Origin: Lacrimispora indolis DSM 755
GTDB lineage: Bacteria > Bacillota > Clostridia > Lachnospirales > Lachnospiraceae
Assembly (NCBI RefSeq): GCF_000526995.1
Contig: NZ_AZUI01000001.1
Location: 682,001-746,000 of the forward strand
DNA length: 64,000 nucleotides
Reading direction: 5' to 3'
In this document: positions 25,303-32,672 of the stretch, piece by piece
Layout: each line of letters begins with the position of its first letter
Numbering within the stretch: the stretch's first letter is position 1
Position numbers and translations under genes: made by a program
The notes under the pieces: generated by a model
What the model was told of the DNA's origin: nothing
Seen by the model: the letters and a program-made list of their open reading frames with translations, nothing else
Databases searched by the model: none

Positions 25303-26601
25303 TTATGAAACAACTACTGTCATGTATAAAATGCTCATGGAATTAATCGGTTTCACTGGTAAATTTACGACGACAGACCGCTTGTCCTGTCCCTTTTCCA
25401 CGGTTACTTCTTCTGAATTCACTGCTTCAATGGCCCCTAACACCGCCAGCTGCTTTCCATATGTAACAATGTCATTCCAAAGACTTACCCGCCCAGCATC
25501 ATCGTTTGAGATTTTGCCCAGATAACGTGTATGGAAAAGAGATGCAATATCATTTCCAATCTGATCCAGAACACGTACCGTCTGGTTGTTAGAGAAATCT
25601 TCTCCCTTTTCCTCCGTATAAGTAACCAATGTGTTACTGTCAGTCAGAACCCGTATTTCACTTCCTACCTTGTGAAGCATGAGCTTGCCCGCTTTTATGG
25701 CATCAGCAAGCTGGGCCTGAGTATAGGAAGTCTTAACTGTATACTCGCCGTCATAAACCTTATTTTCAATGGTCTTGTTGACAGCACAAGCCGCTTCTGC
25801 ACCGGCAGCCCAATAAACAAGCCCTACAGCTGATTCCTCTGCTTCATTCTCCACGGAAATGACTCCCTCGTAATCAGCCTTGGAATACTGGTGTAATACT
25901 GTCTGGAACTTAACGCCGGCCTCATCCCTCATGCGTTTTGTAAATGCTGTAAACAAAGCCTTCACATTATCGTCTGCGGAAGGGCAGCAAAGAATCTGGA
26001 AGAAGGCATTTTCCATCTTTTCCAGGAATTCTGCGTAGTCCTCTCCTGTCACATCAGCGCCATTGGTGCCTCCTGTAAACGGAAGCCCTGCCGTCTCTGC
26101 CAGAGCAGACTCCTTTTTAAATATCACATAGCTGTTATCCTTCAGTTCTCCTGCTTCTGTGATCGTCTGGCAATCAATTTCTCTTCCGGCAAGCAGTGTT
26201 TTTACATCAAATTTGGAAGGATCATCCACGTTTTTAGAAATAATTGTCATCAGGCTGTTTCCACGAATACCTGAGTACTTTGCCGTGCCGTAATCATTGG
26301 CCCCATGTACCCCTGCATTCAAGCGGTAGAAAATACCTTTTGTCATATTTCTGAAAAGCTCTCTTACTGGAAGCATCGCTGCATCGTTCATTGCATAGCC
26401 AAAAATTTCTTTACACCTTTTTCGAAAATCCTCTGCGGTAACCTCAAACACTTCCTTCTCCGGTCCCCATTCAAGAACCATAGGGATTGCCGCCACTCCC
26501 CTGCTTCCCATGGCGGCACCAGCTGAAGCGGTACTGACAAAATTGATATATGCACCAGGAAATACCTTATTTTGAATTGTAAAATTTCCTCCACCTAACA
26601 T
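25303..26601 (-). CDS. Contractile tail sheath protein (XkdK-like)
   Basis: The 432-residue protein has the sheath N-terminus (PGAYINFVSTASAGAAMGSR, then GVAAIPMVLEWGPE), the central ETAGLPFTGGTNG and TRYLGKISNDDAGRVSLWND, and a C-terminal strand (VVVNLPVKPINSMSILYMTV) of the type that swaps between neighbouring sheath subunits. It forms the outer cylinder whose contraction drives the tube. Its presence makes this a contractile, myovirus-type tail and not a siphovirus tail. It overlaps the small upstream gene by seven bases. Confidence 0.94.
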   Translation of the reverse strand: MLGGGNFTIQNKVFPGAYINFVSTASAGAAMGSRGVAAIPMVLEWGPEKEVFEVTAEDFRKRCKEIFGYAMNDAAMLPVRELFRNMTKGIFYRLNAGVHGANDYGTAKYSGIRGNSLMTIISKNVDDPSKFDVKTLLAGREIDCQTITEAGELKDNSYVIFKKESALAETAGLPFTGGTNGADVTGEDYAEFLEKMENAFFQILCCPSADDNVKALFTAFTKRMRDEAGVKFQTVLHQYSKADYEGVISVENEAEESAVGLVYWAAGAEAACAVNKTIENKVYDGEYTVKTSYTQAQLADAIKAGKLMLHKVGSEIRVLTDSNTLVTYTEEKGEDFSNNQTVRVLDQIGNDIASLFHTRYLGKISNDDAGRVSLWNDIVTYGKQLAVLGAIEAVNSEEVTVEKGQDKRSVVVNLPVKPINSMSILYMTVVVS

Positions 26602-26792
26602 ACTTTCACCCTTCCTTTCATAAATCGATTCATAATTTCTTCTGCTTCTGTTGCAGAGTATACTTTTCTATCGTCAAGCAAAGCGCTTAATAAGTCCCTT
26701 TGATTGCGATACCTTTCCGAGCGGATCAGCTGATCCTTTGTGAAACGTGCAACGACAGTCCCGCCCGTTTCTTTTACACTTTTTTTTGCCAC
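26595..26792 (-). CDS. Small hypothetical phage protein upstream of the sheath gene
   Basis: The 65-residue basic protein (MAKKSVKETGGTVVARFTKD, then LIRSERYRNQRDLLSALLDD and a helix EAEEIMNRFMKGRVKV) occupies the place of the short conserved gene often found just before the sheath gene in Firmicute myophages. It overlaps the sheath start, so translation is coupled. I do not recognise an established function. Confidence 0.78.
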   Translation of the reverse strand: MAKKSVKETGGTVVARFTKDQLIRSERYRNQRDLLSALLDDRKVYSATEAEEIMNRFMKGRVKVC

Positions 26793-26805
26793 AACAACAC
26801 CTCTT

Positions 26806-27219
26806 TCACTTTATTTTTATATCTTCCATGGATTCCTGCGATTCTCTGGCTTTTAAAATATAGACCTGATAATCAACCAGGAAATTTAAAGCAGCCTCCT
26901 CATATTTTCCCTTTCTGCTGCTGCCTCTTATTAAGGAGCCATCTTCCAGAGTAATGTATTCCAGCTTGTCCATCAGAATTTCCAGAACAAGATTCCTGTC
27001 CTTTAGCCGCTGTTCTGGATCCTGACAGTAATATTTCACATACACGCTCACGCTGCAGAAATAACGCTGACCGTTTACAGGTTTTTCTGATGTTTCCAGG
27101 AACCCGACCTCAAAATATGGTTCAGCAATTCCCTCCCCCAAGGGAATTGTACCGATCCTGGTCTCCGGAAAAAGCTCTCTTAGCCTTTTCAGGACTCCCT
27201 CCATGATTTCGTTATACAT
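26806..27219 (-). CDS. XkdJ-like tail terminator-region protein
   Basis: The 137-residue protein (MYNEIMEGVLKRLRELFPET, then EPYFEVGFLETSEKPVNGQR and GKYEEAALNFLVDYQVYILK) matches the family of PBSX XkdJ (DUF6838-like), placed directly upstream of sheath genes and thought to cap the tail. It is the most head-proximal structural gene present. Upstream, where capsid, portal and head-completion genes should lie, there is only a 33-codon frame and a regulator. This gene therefore marks the left boundary of a headless tail cassette. Confidence 0.83.
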   Translation of the reverse strand: MYNEIMEGVLKRLRELFPETRIGTIPLGEGIAEPYFEVGFLETSEKPVNGQRYFCSVSVYVKYYCQDPEQRLKDRNLVLEILMDKLEYITLEDGSLIRGSSRKGKYEEAALNFLVDYQVYILKARESQESMEDIKIK

Positions 27220-27231
27220 AAAATCCTCCTT

Positions 27232-27333
27232 TCATACAGCACCAGCCCTCCCTTTGGGCACCAGACTTTTCTCATACCGGGCATATTGCATTTGTGTGGG
27301 GCTCCTCACCTTCCCCCAATCTCCTATTTTCAT
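27232..27333 (-). CDS. Possible 33-residue protein at the head-proximal end of the tail operon
   Basis: A 33-codon frame begins MKIGDWGKVRSPTQMQYARY and ends VPKGRAGAV. It has AAGGAG eight bases before the ATG at 27333, and its neighbours are only 12 and 15 bases away. It may be a small regulator or structural gene, or the leftover of a deleted head-tail joining gene. I do not recognise it and the call rests on ribosome binding site and spacing alone. Confidence 0.42.
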   Translation of the reverse strand: MKIGDWGKVRSPTQMQYARYEKSLVPKGRAGAV

Positions 27334-27348
27334 TAAATGCTCCTTTCC

Positions 27349-27585
27349 TCATCGCTTGAAGTAGTCATTTTGTCTACTTTTCAGTAAAAAAATTTCATCT
27401 CTCTTTTTCAACGACGTAATCTTAAGTAACCGGCACAACTCCTTGATCTCTCCTGTCTTAAACTGGTTCTCATTGTTTACCTTCCGCCAAAATCCATAAC
27501 TGGACAGATTCAATTCCATCGCGATCCAGCCCTTTTTTAGTCCGGACTTTTTGATTTCATCATTTAGCCGAACTGTATCTGTCAT
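27349..27585 (-). CDS. Small helix-turn-helix regulator heading the tailocin operon
   Basis: The 78-residue protein (MTDTVRLNDEIKKSGLKKGW, then IAMELNLSSYGFWRKVNNEN) has a phage-type helix-turn-helix of the DUF739 / Cro-like kind. Residues 1-66 differ from the product of 31733-32026 at only seven positions, so the two genes are recent duplicates. It is the first gene on the minus strand ahead of the tail genes, with a TTGACA-17-TATGAT promoter and a 17-base operator at the predicted transcription start. A second copy of the operator overlaps its own 3' end. It may activate tail gene expression or act as a Cro-like antirepressor. Confidence 0.8.
   Translation of the reverse strand: MTDTVRLNDEIKKSGLKKGWIAMELNLSSYGFWRKVNNENQFKTGEIKELCRLLKITSLKKRDEIFLLKSRQNDYFKR
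27361..27377. promoter_or_regulatory. Operator copy 1 (GTAGTCATTTTGTCTAC)
   Basis: An imperfect palindrome with arms GTAGTCA / TGTCTAC overlaps the 3' end of the small HTH gene. It matches the other three copies except at the two central AT positions. Confidence 0.7.
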
Positions 27586-27605
27586 ACTATCTTTCCCTCT
27601 CTTTT

Positions 27606-27622
27606 GTAGTCATATTGTCTAC
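27606..27622. promoter_or_regulatory. Operator copy 2 at the tailocin promoter
   Basis: GTAGTCATATTGTCTAC, flanked by T and A to give a 19-base palindrome, lies 8 bases beyond the -10 box of the minus-strand promoter. A bound repressor would occlude transcription start of the tailocin operon. Confidence 0.8.
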
Positions 27623-27629
27623 ATTCGTT

Positions 27630-27658
27630 ATCATACTCCACTGTCCCATATTTGTCAA
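27630..27658 (-). promoter_or_regulatory. Promoter of the tailocin operon
   Basis: On the minus strand TTGACA (27658-27653) and TATGAT (27635-27630) are 17 bases apart, a near-consensus sigma-A promoter that would be strong unless repressed. The same boxes occur in the second copy at 32069-32097. Confidence 0.85.
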
Positions 27659-27715
27659 CAGTATTTTGAAATTTTGTTGAACTTTTTTCTACAACGTGAC
27701 ATAATGCTCCTACTG

Positions 27716-27800
27716 AGATAATCCTGTTGAAGCAGGAAAGATCATTAATAGAAGGTGGAAATAACCGGGGATATCCCAGGAAGAACCGGCTTTACTGTGG
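27716..27800 (+). pseudogene. Decayed start of a second Xre-type repressor gene
   Basis: The sequence aligns by eye with the ribosome binding site and first 25 codons of the intact repressor (32153-32230): shared blocks are GATAATCCT/GGTGATCCT, AGATCATTAA and TCCCAGGAAGAAC. It has lost the start codon context and contains frame breaks. It indicates that the tailocin regulatory locus originally had its own divergent repressor here. Confidence 0.6.
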
Positions 27801-27882
27801 ACTTCTTTTCATAATATATGTTACTGTTCATTATCTGAATAAATAATATTTTCGATCAACTCAGACAAATGGTAATATATCA

Positions 27883-27912
27883 TTTACAGCGGCGCAACTT
27901 GCATAGTATAAT
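27883..27912 (+). promoter_or_regulatory. Probable promoter of the YcxB-like gene pair
   Basis: TTTACA (27883-27888) and TATAAT (27907-27912) are separated by 18 bases and lie 27 bases before the first YcxB-like start. Confidence 0.6.
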
Positions 27913-27938
27913 ATTAATAAAAAATTTGAGGAGATCGT

Positions 27939-28460
27939 ATGGGATCTTATTATGTGATAAATGGATCTATAAATAAAAAGGCACTAAACAGCTTAAAAAA
28001 ATATTTATATCCGCCAAAATTTACGTTTTTTTTGAATATGGCGATATTTTTATCTGGAATGCTGGCATTTCTCTTTTTCCTACTCAGAAGTTCTTTAATC
28101 ACGAGTATCTTTTTTGTAGGTGCATTGTTTCTATATATTGAAAAAATCATCCTCAGGGAAATACTTATAAAAAAAGAACTCAACAATATATTAAAACCAG
28201 GGCAAAGTGATTTTAATTATAAATTGCATTTTTACAATAACTACCTGACAATATCGAAAGAAACAGAAGGATCTGGATTTAATATGGATTATTCAAATAT
28301 CAGCAGAATTGTTGAAACAAAAAAATATATTGCTTTATTCACTCGTGAGAACATGTGTTTTCCTATTAACAAAATTTTTCTTAATGAAAATCATAAATAT
28401 GAATGGCTGGATTATGTGGTAGAAAGGAATAATAAAATCAAATTATACAATATACAGTGA
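27939..28460 (+). CDS. YcxB-like membrane protein, first copy
   Basis: The 173-residue protein has two membrane segments near residues 28-50 (TFFLNMAIFLSGMLAFLFFL) and 55-72, then a cytoplasmic part with FNYKLHFYNNYLTISKETEG and MDYSNISRIVETKKYIALFT, the YcxB-like domain pattern (strand pairs ending in Y..I..I.ETK.Y). Its function is unknown in general. It has GAGGAG before the ATG and is much more AT-rich than the tail genes, a sign of separate origin. A similar gene follows 13 bases later. The pair converges on the large peptidoglycan-binding protein gene, so a role as immunity proteins against that product is an attractive but unproven idea. Confidence 0.72.
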   Translation: MGSYYVINGSINKKALNSLKKYLYPPKFTFFLNMAIFLSGMLAFLFFLLRSSLITSIFFVGALFLYIEKIILREILIKKELNNILKPGQSDFNYKLHFYNNYLTISKETEGSGFNMDYSNISRIVETKKYIALFTRENMCFPINKIFLNENHKYEWLDYVVERNNKIKLYNIQ

Positions 28461-28473
28461 GGAGAATTAGCGT

Positions 28474-29001
28474 ATGGAATATTCAATTGAGGCAGTAGGG
28501 ATCTCAAATAAAGATTCTTTGATGGAAATAAGAAAATATCTGCTTCCTTGCTTTATTCGCCCTTTAACCGCAATAGTATGTGTTACTTTTATGTGTCAAT
28601 CTGTGTATGAAATCCTCCATGCTTCGCCATTTATATCGTTTTTCTTTCTTCTTTTAGCTTTATCCGCTTATATAATATATCTCTACAGTTTGATTTCTAT
28701 TGTTAATCGGTATATACAAATGATGAAAGGATATTTGCATACGGAAAATATTGTATACCAGCTTAGCTTTCGTGAAGACGACCTTTGCATAACGATTGCC
28801 GCCATGAATATATCTGTTCATGTCCCATATTCAGATTTTATCAAAATAGTTGAAACAAAAAACTTTTATTTCATTGCAACCAAGGCAGGAACCCCAGTGA
28901 TCATAACAAAAGAATCGTTAATTAATATAACCAAAGAGGACTGGTTGAAATTTTTAAAAAAGAAATGTATCAGTGCTAAAAAGATAAAATTTGAGAAATA
29001 A
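28474..29001 (+). CDS. YcxB-like membrane protein, second copy
   Basis: The 175-residue protein has the same layout as its neighbour: two hydrophobic segments (residues about 27-45 and 50-75) and a C-terminal YcxB-like part with QLSFREDDLCITIAAMNISV and VPYSDFIKIVETKNFYFIAT. The paralogues share the IVETK.Y/F core but are clearly diverged overall, so this is an old tandem duplication. The frame is AT-rich. A shared terminator hairpin lies 12 bases after the stop, facing the CHAP protein gene. Confidence 0.72.
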   Translation: MEYSIEAVGISNKDSLMEIRKYLLPCFIRPLTAIVCVTFMCQSVYEILHASPFISFFFLLLALSAYIIYLYSLISIVNRYIQMMKGYLHTENIVYQLSFREDDLCITIAAMNISVHVPYSDFIKIVETKNFYFIATKAGTPVIITKESLINITKEDWLKFLKKKCISAKKIKFEK

Positions 29002-29012
29002 ATATGGAGAGA

Positions 29013-29042
29013 AAGGTTGCCTATGAAAACAGAGGCAACCTT
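29013..29042. terminator. Hairpin between convergent YcxB-like and CHAP protein genes
   Basis: AAGGTTGCCT (29013-29022) pairs with AGGCAACCTT (29033-29042) around a ten-base loop, 11 bases before the end of the minus-strand gene. The tails are only moderately T-rich, but its convergent position supports a bidirectional terminator. Confidence 0.65.
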
Positions 29043-29052
29043 CCTTTCTGAA

Positions 29053-31617
29053 TTAAGCAAAGACAACTTGAGCAAGTTTACTTAAAATATTTGCAATAAG
29101 CGTGGCTAATCCTCCTGCTCCTGCCGCTATCACGCCTGCCTTAACTGCAATGACAACTGCAATAACTACCAATATTCCAGCTCCAACTTTTGCAATTTCC
29201 CATTTATATTTTTCAACAAATGCAAAGACTGGTTCAAACACAGAAGTACCTCCACCATTTTCAATTTTTACACAATATGTATATTTGAATGCAAATTCAA
29301 TCGGTGGAAAACCATCTTTAACCTGGACTTCTTTTTTAATAGTGTATGCTATATACACCCAATTTCCTGTAGTGTCACTTCTTAGTCCTGATTCAAGCAC
29401 AGAAGCACCTACTTCAACAGACGAATTTATATCAAATACAATGTCCAAGATGCTTTGGGCCTCTTCAAATCCCTCTAAGGAAATAGAAATCTTATCTTTA
29501 AGATCTATCTGCCCTGACATTGCCCTCCCATTGCTAATATCACATACTATAGAACCGGAGTTATTAGCACTATTGTCAAACAAAGTAGATTCTGCACTTG
29601 CCTCAACAATAATCTTGCTATCAGGCGGCACAGGAATTTCAACTGCCTGGTTTAACTTAATCTTATCAGACGGGAGTACGACATAACATACCTTTAAAAA
29701 CTCCCTGTAATAATCCAGCAGTACACTTTCTATTTCTTTCTCTGTAGGTGGTTTTGGGACTTCTATCGCTTCCCCGCCATTGCTGCCATATCCGTCTATT
29801 GTAGAATGGTTACGGTTATATGTGCACTTCTGCACGCGATCCAAGCTTGTATTTCCCTCAATTGTTGTAATATATTTGTCATCGCCCTCAATTACGATAC
29901 CGGTATGGGCAACTCTTCCAAGCTCGTTATTGTAAAAGAAAATAATATCTCCCCGTTTTGGAATATATCCACTATTACGCTTATAATATCTGTTTCTTTC
30001 TTTGTACCATGTCATACCTGACGGACACCATGCATAATTTGGAACCAAATCGCCAATAACACCAGCCTGATAAGCGCAATAAGAAACGAACATTGCACAC
30101 CAAGCGCTTCCATTCATTCCGTACCACTGGCCGTAAGGAGTGATATTATTGGCGTTATCTTCTTTAAATTCCCACTCCAACTCATGTTTTGCAACATGAA
30201 TCAGCTTTTCAACACCTTTGCCAGAAACGTTCACATGGTACATTTCAAAGAGTTTTTTCCATGTACCTCCACCTACAACACCATCTGCTACCAATCCATT
30301 TGCGTTCTGGAACGCAATCGCAGCATCACGAGTTTGGTTATCAAAAATTCCATTTAATGCCACCTGAAAGCCTAATTCATTGAGTAATCTCTGCAGATAT
30401 AAGGTCAGAGAACCATTAGATCCAGCCTTTAATGTTGAGGATATTGTGCCGCTGCCTGAAGTCCCCCCTAAAAGCATAGCCTTTGTCGCCGTCCCAACCA
30501 TACCATCGGCAGTTAAACCATTTTCTGTCTGATATTTTAGTACTGCATTATAAACCTTATCAGTTGCTATGCCGTCAACAAATCCAACATCATATCCCTT
30601 GTTCCCCAACGCAGTCTGAATTGGTGTAATATCTTTACGCATCTGCTCCCAGGTAGCTGTACCAACGATTCCATCCGAAGTAATGCCGGCTTTGGTCTGA
30701 TAACGTTTTACACCAGCCTCAGTTCCAGCCCCAAAGACACCATCTGTGCCGTTTGGATTAATGCAATTAATCCGCAGAGCATATTGGAAATATAGAACTC
30801 TCGGCCCCCGTGATTTTAGTTTAAGCGGTAAAGCATCAGTAGCTCCATCTGGAATATCACTCATAAGAATATCATAGGTAGAAGGACCAACCTGACCATC
30901 AGCAGTTAAGTAATTCGCTTCCTGAAACTGCTTAATGGCTTCTGCCAAAGCAGATGTTGCAATACCATCAATTAAGGGAACGTTATAGCCTCTGTTTTGA
31001 AGACGCTTCTGTATTTCTATAATTAACTGTTTTAATTTATTCCACGTTGTAGTATCACATGTGCCAGTTTGAGCTATGCCGTATTTGCTCTGAAAATTTG
31101 ATACTGCCGCCGCAGTACCAGATCCGTACACACCATCAATACTGCCTGGGCTGCAGCACATAATACGCAGACCGTGTTGTAGATATAAAACATAATCACC
31201 CTTATCTCCAGTACTAAGTGGAAGCATCAAATCATCTCCACCATTTTCATCATTAAATAACCTTGCGCGGGTAGAATTGCCTACCATACCATCGGCTGTC
31301 AATCCACGGCTTTCCTGGAAAGAAATGACAGCGCCATAGGTAGTTTCCTTAGCAATACCGGTAATTGCTTCTTTATAAAAGCCTTTATCCTTTAATGCCT
31401 GCTGAATCGGCTTAATTTCATCAACAAGGCAATTCCACGTCTTATCACCGACGATTCCATCAACCCCCAGGCCCCACTCTTGCTGAAACTTTTCAACTGC
31501 TGCCTGTGTGCCTGGTCCATAATCAGAATCAATGGAACCTGGATTGCAGCACATGATTTTTAATGCTTGCTGAAGGTATTTTACTTGAATACCCTTATCT
31601 CCGCCTTTTAATAGCAT
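29053..31617 (-). CDS. Seven-repeat peptidoglycan-binding protein with CHAP-type hydrolase and hydrophobic C-terminus
   Basis: The 854-residue protein begins with seven PG_binding_1 repeats (residues 1 to about 460, three tandem long/short pairs plus one), each with signatures such as FQ...GL.ADG.VG..T. Next is a CHAP / NlpC-like amidase or endopeptidase domain (about 480-600) with the likely nucleophile in GSAWCAMFVSYCAYQAG (C near 507) and histidine in RVAHTGIVIEGDD (near 571). A 200-residue beta-rich part follows, and the last 50 residues are very hydrophobic (ILVVIAVVIAVKAGVIAAGA). There is no signal peptide. It is transcribed with the duplicated HTH gene upstream. It could be a wall-degrading bacteriocin or effector with a membrane-active tail, or a large lysin; function is inferred. 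Confidence 0.82.
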   Translation of the reverse strand: MLLKGGDKGIQVKYLQQALKIMCCNPGSIDSDYGPGTQAAVEKFQQEWGLGVDGIVGDKTWNCLVDEIKPIQQALKDKGFYKEAITGIAKETTYGAVISFQESRGLTADGMVGNSTRARLFNDENGGDDLMLPLSTGDKGDYVLYLQHGLRIMCCSPGSIDGVYGSGTAAAVSNFQSKYGIAQTGTCDTTTWNKLKQLIIEIQKRLQNRGYNVPLIDGIATSALAEAIKQFQEANYLTADGQVGPSTYDILMSDIPDGATDALPLKLKSRGPRVLYFQYALRINCINPNGTDGVFGAGTEAGVKRYQTKAGITSDGIVGTATWEQMRKDITPIQTALGNKGYDVGFVDGIATDKVYNAVLKYQTENGLTADGMVGTATKAMLLGGTSGSGTISSTLKAGSNGSLTLYLQRLLNELGFQVALNGIFDNQTRDAAIAFQNANGLVADGVVGGGTWKKLFEMYHVNVSGKGVEKLIHVAKHELEWEFKEDNANNITPYGQWYGMNGSAWCAMFVSYCAYQAGVIGDLVPNYAWCPSGMTWYKERNRYYKRNSGYIPKRGDIIFFYNNELGRVAHTGIVIEGDDKYITTIEGNTSLDRVQKCTYNRNHSTIDGYGSNGGEAIEVPKPPTEKEIESVLLDYYREFLKVCYVVLPSDKIKLNQAVEIPVPPDSKIIVEASAESTLFDNSANNSGSIVCDISNGRAMSGQIDLKDKISISLEGFEEAQSILDIVFDINSSVEVGASVLESGLRSDTTGNWVYIAYTIKKEVQVKDGFPPIEFAFKYTYCVKIENGGGTSVFEPVFAFVEKYKWEIAKVGAGILVVIAVVIAVKAGVIAAGAGGLATLIANILSKLAQVVFA

Positions 31618-31732
31618 AAGTATCTCTCCTTTTTTATATTGATTGTGTTACTAGCTGCGATATTAATTGCAGTTTAATACTCGTATAAGATAATGGGAAA
31701 AAAATTGTATAATCTTAATCTTGAGTATTGTA

Positions 31733-32026
31733 CTAGATTTCAACCTCTCTATGCTCATTTCTATTCTGCATATAAAACCTCCTTTCTCCGCCGCCAATTG
31801 TAGTCATTATGTCTACTTCGTCAGCAAAAAAAATTTTATCCTTCTTTTTCAATGACGTAATCTTAAGCAACCGGCACAGCACCTTGATCTCTCCTGCCTT
31901 AAACTGGTTCTCATTGTTTACTTTCCTCCAAAATCCGTAGCTGGACAAACCCAGTTCTGCCGCGATCCACCCCTTTTTCAGTCCGGACTTTTTGATCTCA
32001 TTATTTAGCCGAACCGTATCTGTCAT
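31733..32026 (-). CDS. Small helix-turn-helix regulator, duplicate copy
   Basis: The 97-residue protein starts MTDTVRLNNEIKKSGLKKGW and continues IAAELGLSSYGFWRKVNNEN, nearly the same as the product of 27349-27585 over 66 residues, after which the tails differ (here FFADEVDIMTTIGGG). I set the start at the ATG at 32026, which has GGAGGAG seven bases upstream and matches the duplicate; the frame extends 18 codons further through the operator. It is the first gene ahead of the CHAP protein gene, separated by 115 bases without a clear terminator, so the two are probably co-transcribed. Confidence 0.8.
   Translation of the reverse strand: MTDTVRLNNEIKKSGLKKGWIAAELGLSSYGFWRKVNNENQFKAGEIKVLCRLLKITSLKKKDKIFFADEVDIMTTIGGGERRFYMQNRNEHREVEI
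31800..31816. promoter_or_regulatory. Operator copy 3 (GTAGTCATTATGTCTAC)
   Basis: The site overlaps the 3' part of the duplicate HTH gene and corresponds in position to copy 1. Confidence 0.7.
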
Positions 32027-32044
32027 ACGATCTCCTCCTCTTTT

Positions 32045-32061
32045 GTAGTCATATTGTCTAC
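32045..32061. promoter_or_regulatory. Operator copy 4 at the CHAP-protein promoter
   Basis: GTAGTCATATTGTCTAC is identical to copy 2 and sits 8 bases beyond the -10 box of the minus-strand promoter. Confidence 0.8.
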
Positions 32062-32068
32062 ATTCATT

Positions 32069-32097
32069 ATCATACTCCACTGTACCATATTTGTCAA
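32069..32097 (-). promoter_or_regulatory. Promoter of the HTH / CHAP-protein operon
   Basis: TTGACA (32097-32092) and TATGAT (32074-32069) on the minus strand are 17 bases apart, the same boxes as at the tailocin promoter. Confidence 0.85.
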
Positions 32098-32115
32098 CAC
32101 CGTTTCGAATTTTTG

Positions 32116-32144
32116 TTGAATTTTCTTCTACACCATGATATAAT
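32116..32144 (+). promoter_or_regulatory. Promoter of the repressor gene
   Basis: TTGAAT (32116-32121) and TATAAT (32139-32144) are 17 bases apart and read divergently into the Xre-type repressor, so repressor and target promoters sit back to back as in lambda-like control regions. Confidence 0.8.
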
Positions 32145-32164
32145 ATTCTTATGGAGGTGATCCT

Positions 32165-32647
32165 TTGGAAATAGGACAGATCATTAAACGAAGACGGGAA
32201 GAACTTGGACTCTCCCAGGAAGAACTGGCAATAAAAGCAGGCTACAAATCCCGGTCTTCCATCAACAAGATCGAAGTAGACGGGAGGGGGCTTCCCCAGT
32301 CAAAGATTATAGCCATTGCCAATGCCTTAAAGACGACGCCGGCCTATCTCATGGGCTGGGAGAGTGATACTGCTTCCGCATTTAACTACGTAAGCGGCTG
32401 TTTTGGGAAATATGCAGGAGAAATGCTTGAGAATTTTCACCATTTAAATGAAAAGGGACAGAAGGAAGCCTTAAAACGCGTCAGAGAGATGGTCCATATC
32501 CCTGAATACAGCAAGGAACAAAACATTGCAAAAATTTTAAATGGAAATAACAGGGCTTACTTAGAACCGGTAGCAGCTCATGAAAGAACTGACATCAAGG
32601 TGACCGAAGAAATGAAACAGCATGATGATGCCTTTTTTGATGAATAA
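32165..32647 (+). CDS. Xre-family repressor (phage cI / ImmR-like)
   Basis: The 160-residue protein has an N-terminal Xre helix-turn-helix (IGQIIKRRREELGLSQEELA, then KAGYKSRSSINKIEVDGRGL) and ends with a region (AYLMGWESDTASAFNYVSG onward) typical of ImmR / XkdA-region repressors. The start is TTG at 32165 with GGAGGTGA four bases upstream. It is the probable keeper of the tailocin and CHAP-protein promoters, whose 17-base operators lie in and beside this divergent region. The ImmA/IrrE-type gene follows 25 bases later, suggesting inactivation of the repressor by proteolysis after DNA damage, as in ICEBs1 and PBSX-like elements. Confidence 0.9.
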   Translation: MEIGQIIKRRREELGLSQEELAIKAGYKSRSSINKIEVDGRGLPQSKIIAIANALKTTPAYLMGWESDTASAFNYVSGCFGKYAGEMLENFHHLNEKGQKEALKRVREMVHIPEYSKEQNIAKILNGNNRAYLEPVAAHERTDIKVTEEMKQHDDAFFDE

Positions 32648-32672
32648 GAAATAACTCATTGAGGTGATTTAT

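Larger units (their letters stand above)
27361..27714. repeat. Regulatory duplication, tailocin copy
   Basis: This segment (small HTH gene, promoter and two operators) is closely similar to 31800-32153. Both operators occur at identical spacing (245 bases) in the two copies. Similarity continues more weakly into the repressor-start remnant at 27716-27800. Confidence 0.85.
31800..32153. repeat. Regulatory duplication, CHAP-protein copy
   Basis: This is the second copy of the segment at 27361-27714, containing the HTH gene, the TTGACA-17-TATGAT promoter and two operators at the same 245-base spacing. Here the divergent repressor gene is intact. Confidence 0.85.

Noticed and set aside
29102..29686. 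A 194-codon plus-strand frame opposite the C-terminus of the CHAP protein
   Set aside because: It is a shadow of the minus-strand gene and would collide with the convergent terminator hairpin at 29013-29042.
27361..32153. The duplicated segments as ends of an insertion sequence
   Set aside because: They are direct, contain genes and promoters, lack terminal inverted repeats, and no transposase lies between them.
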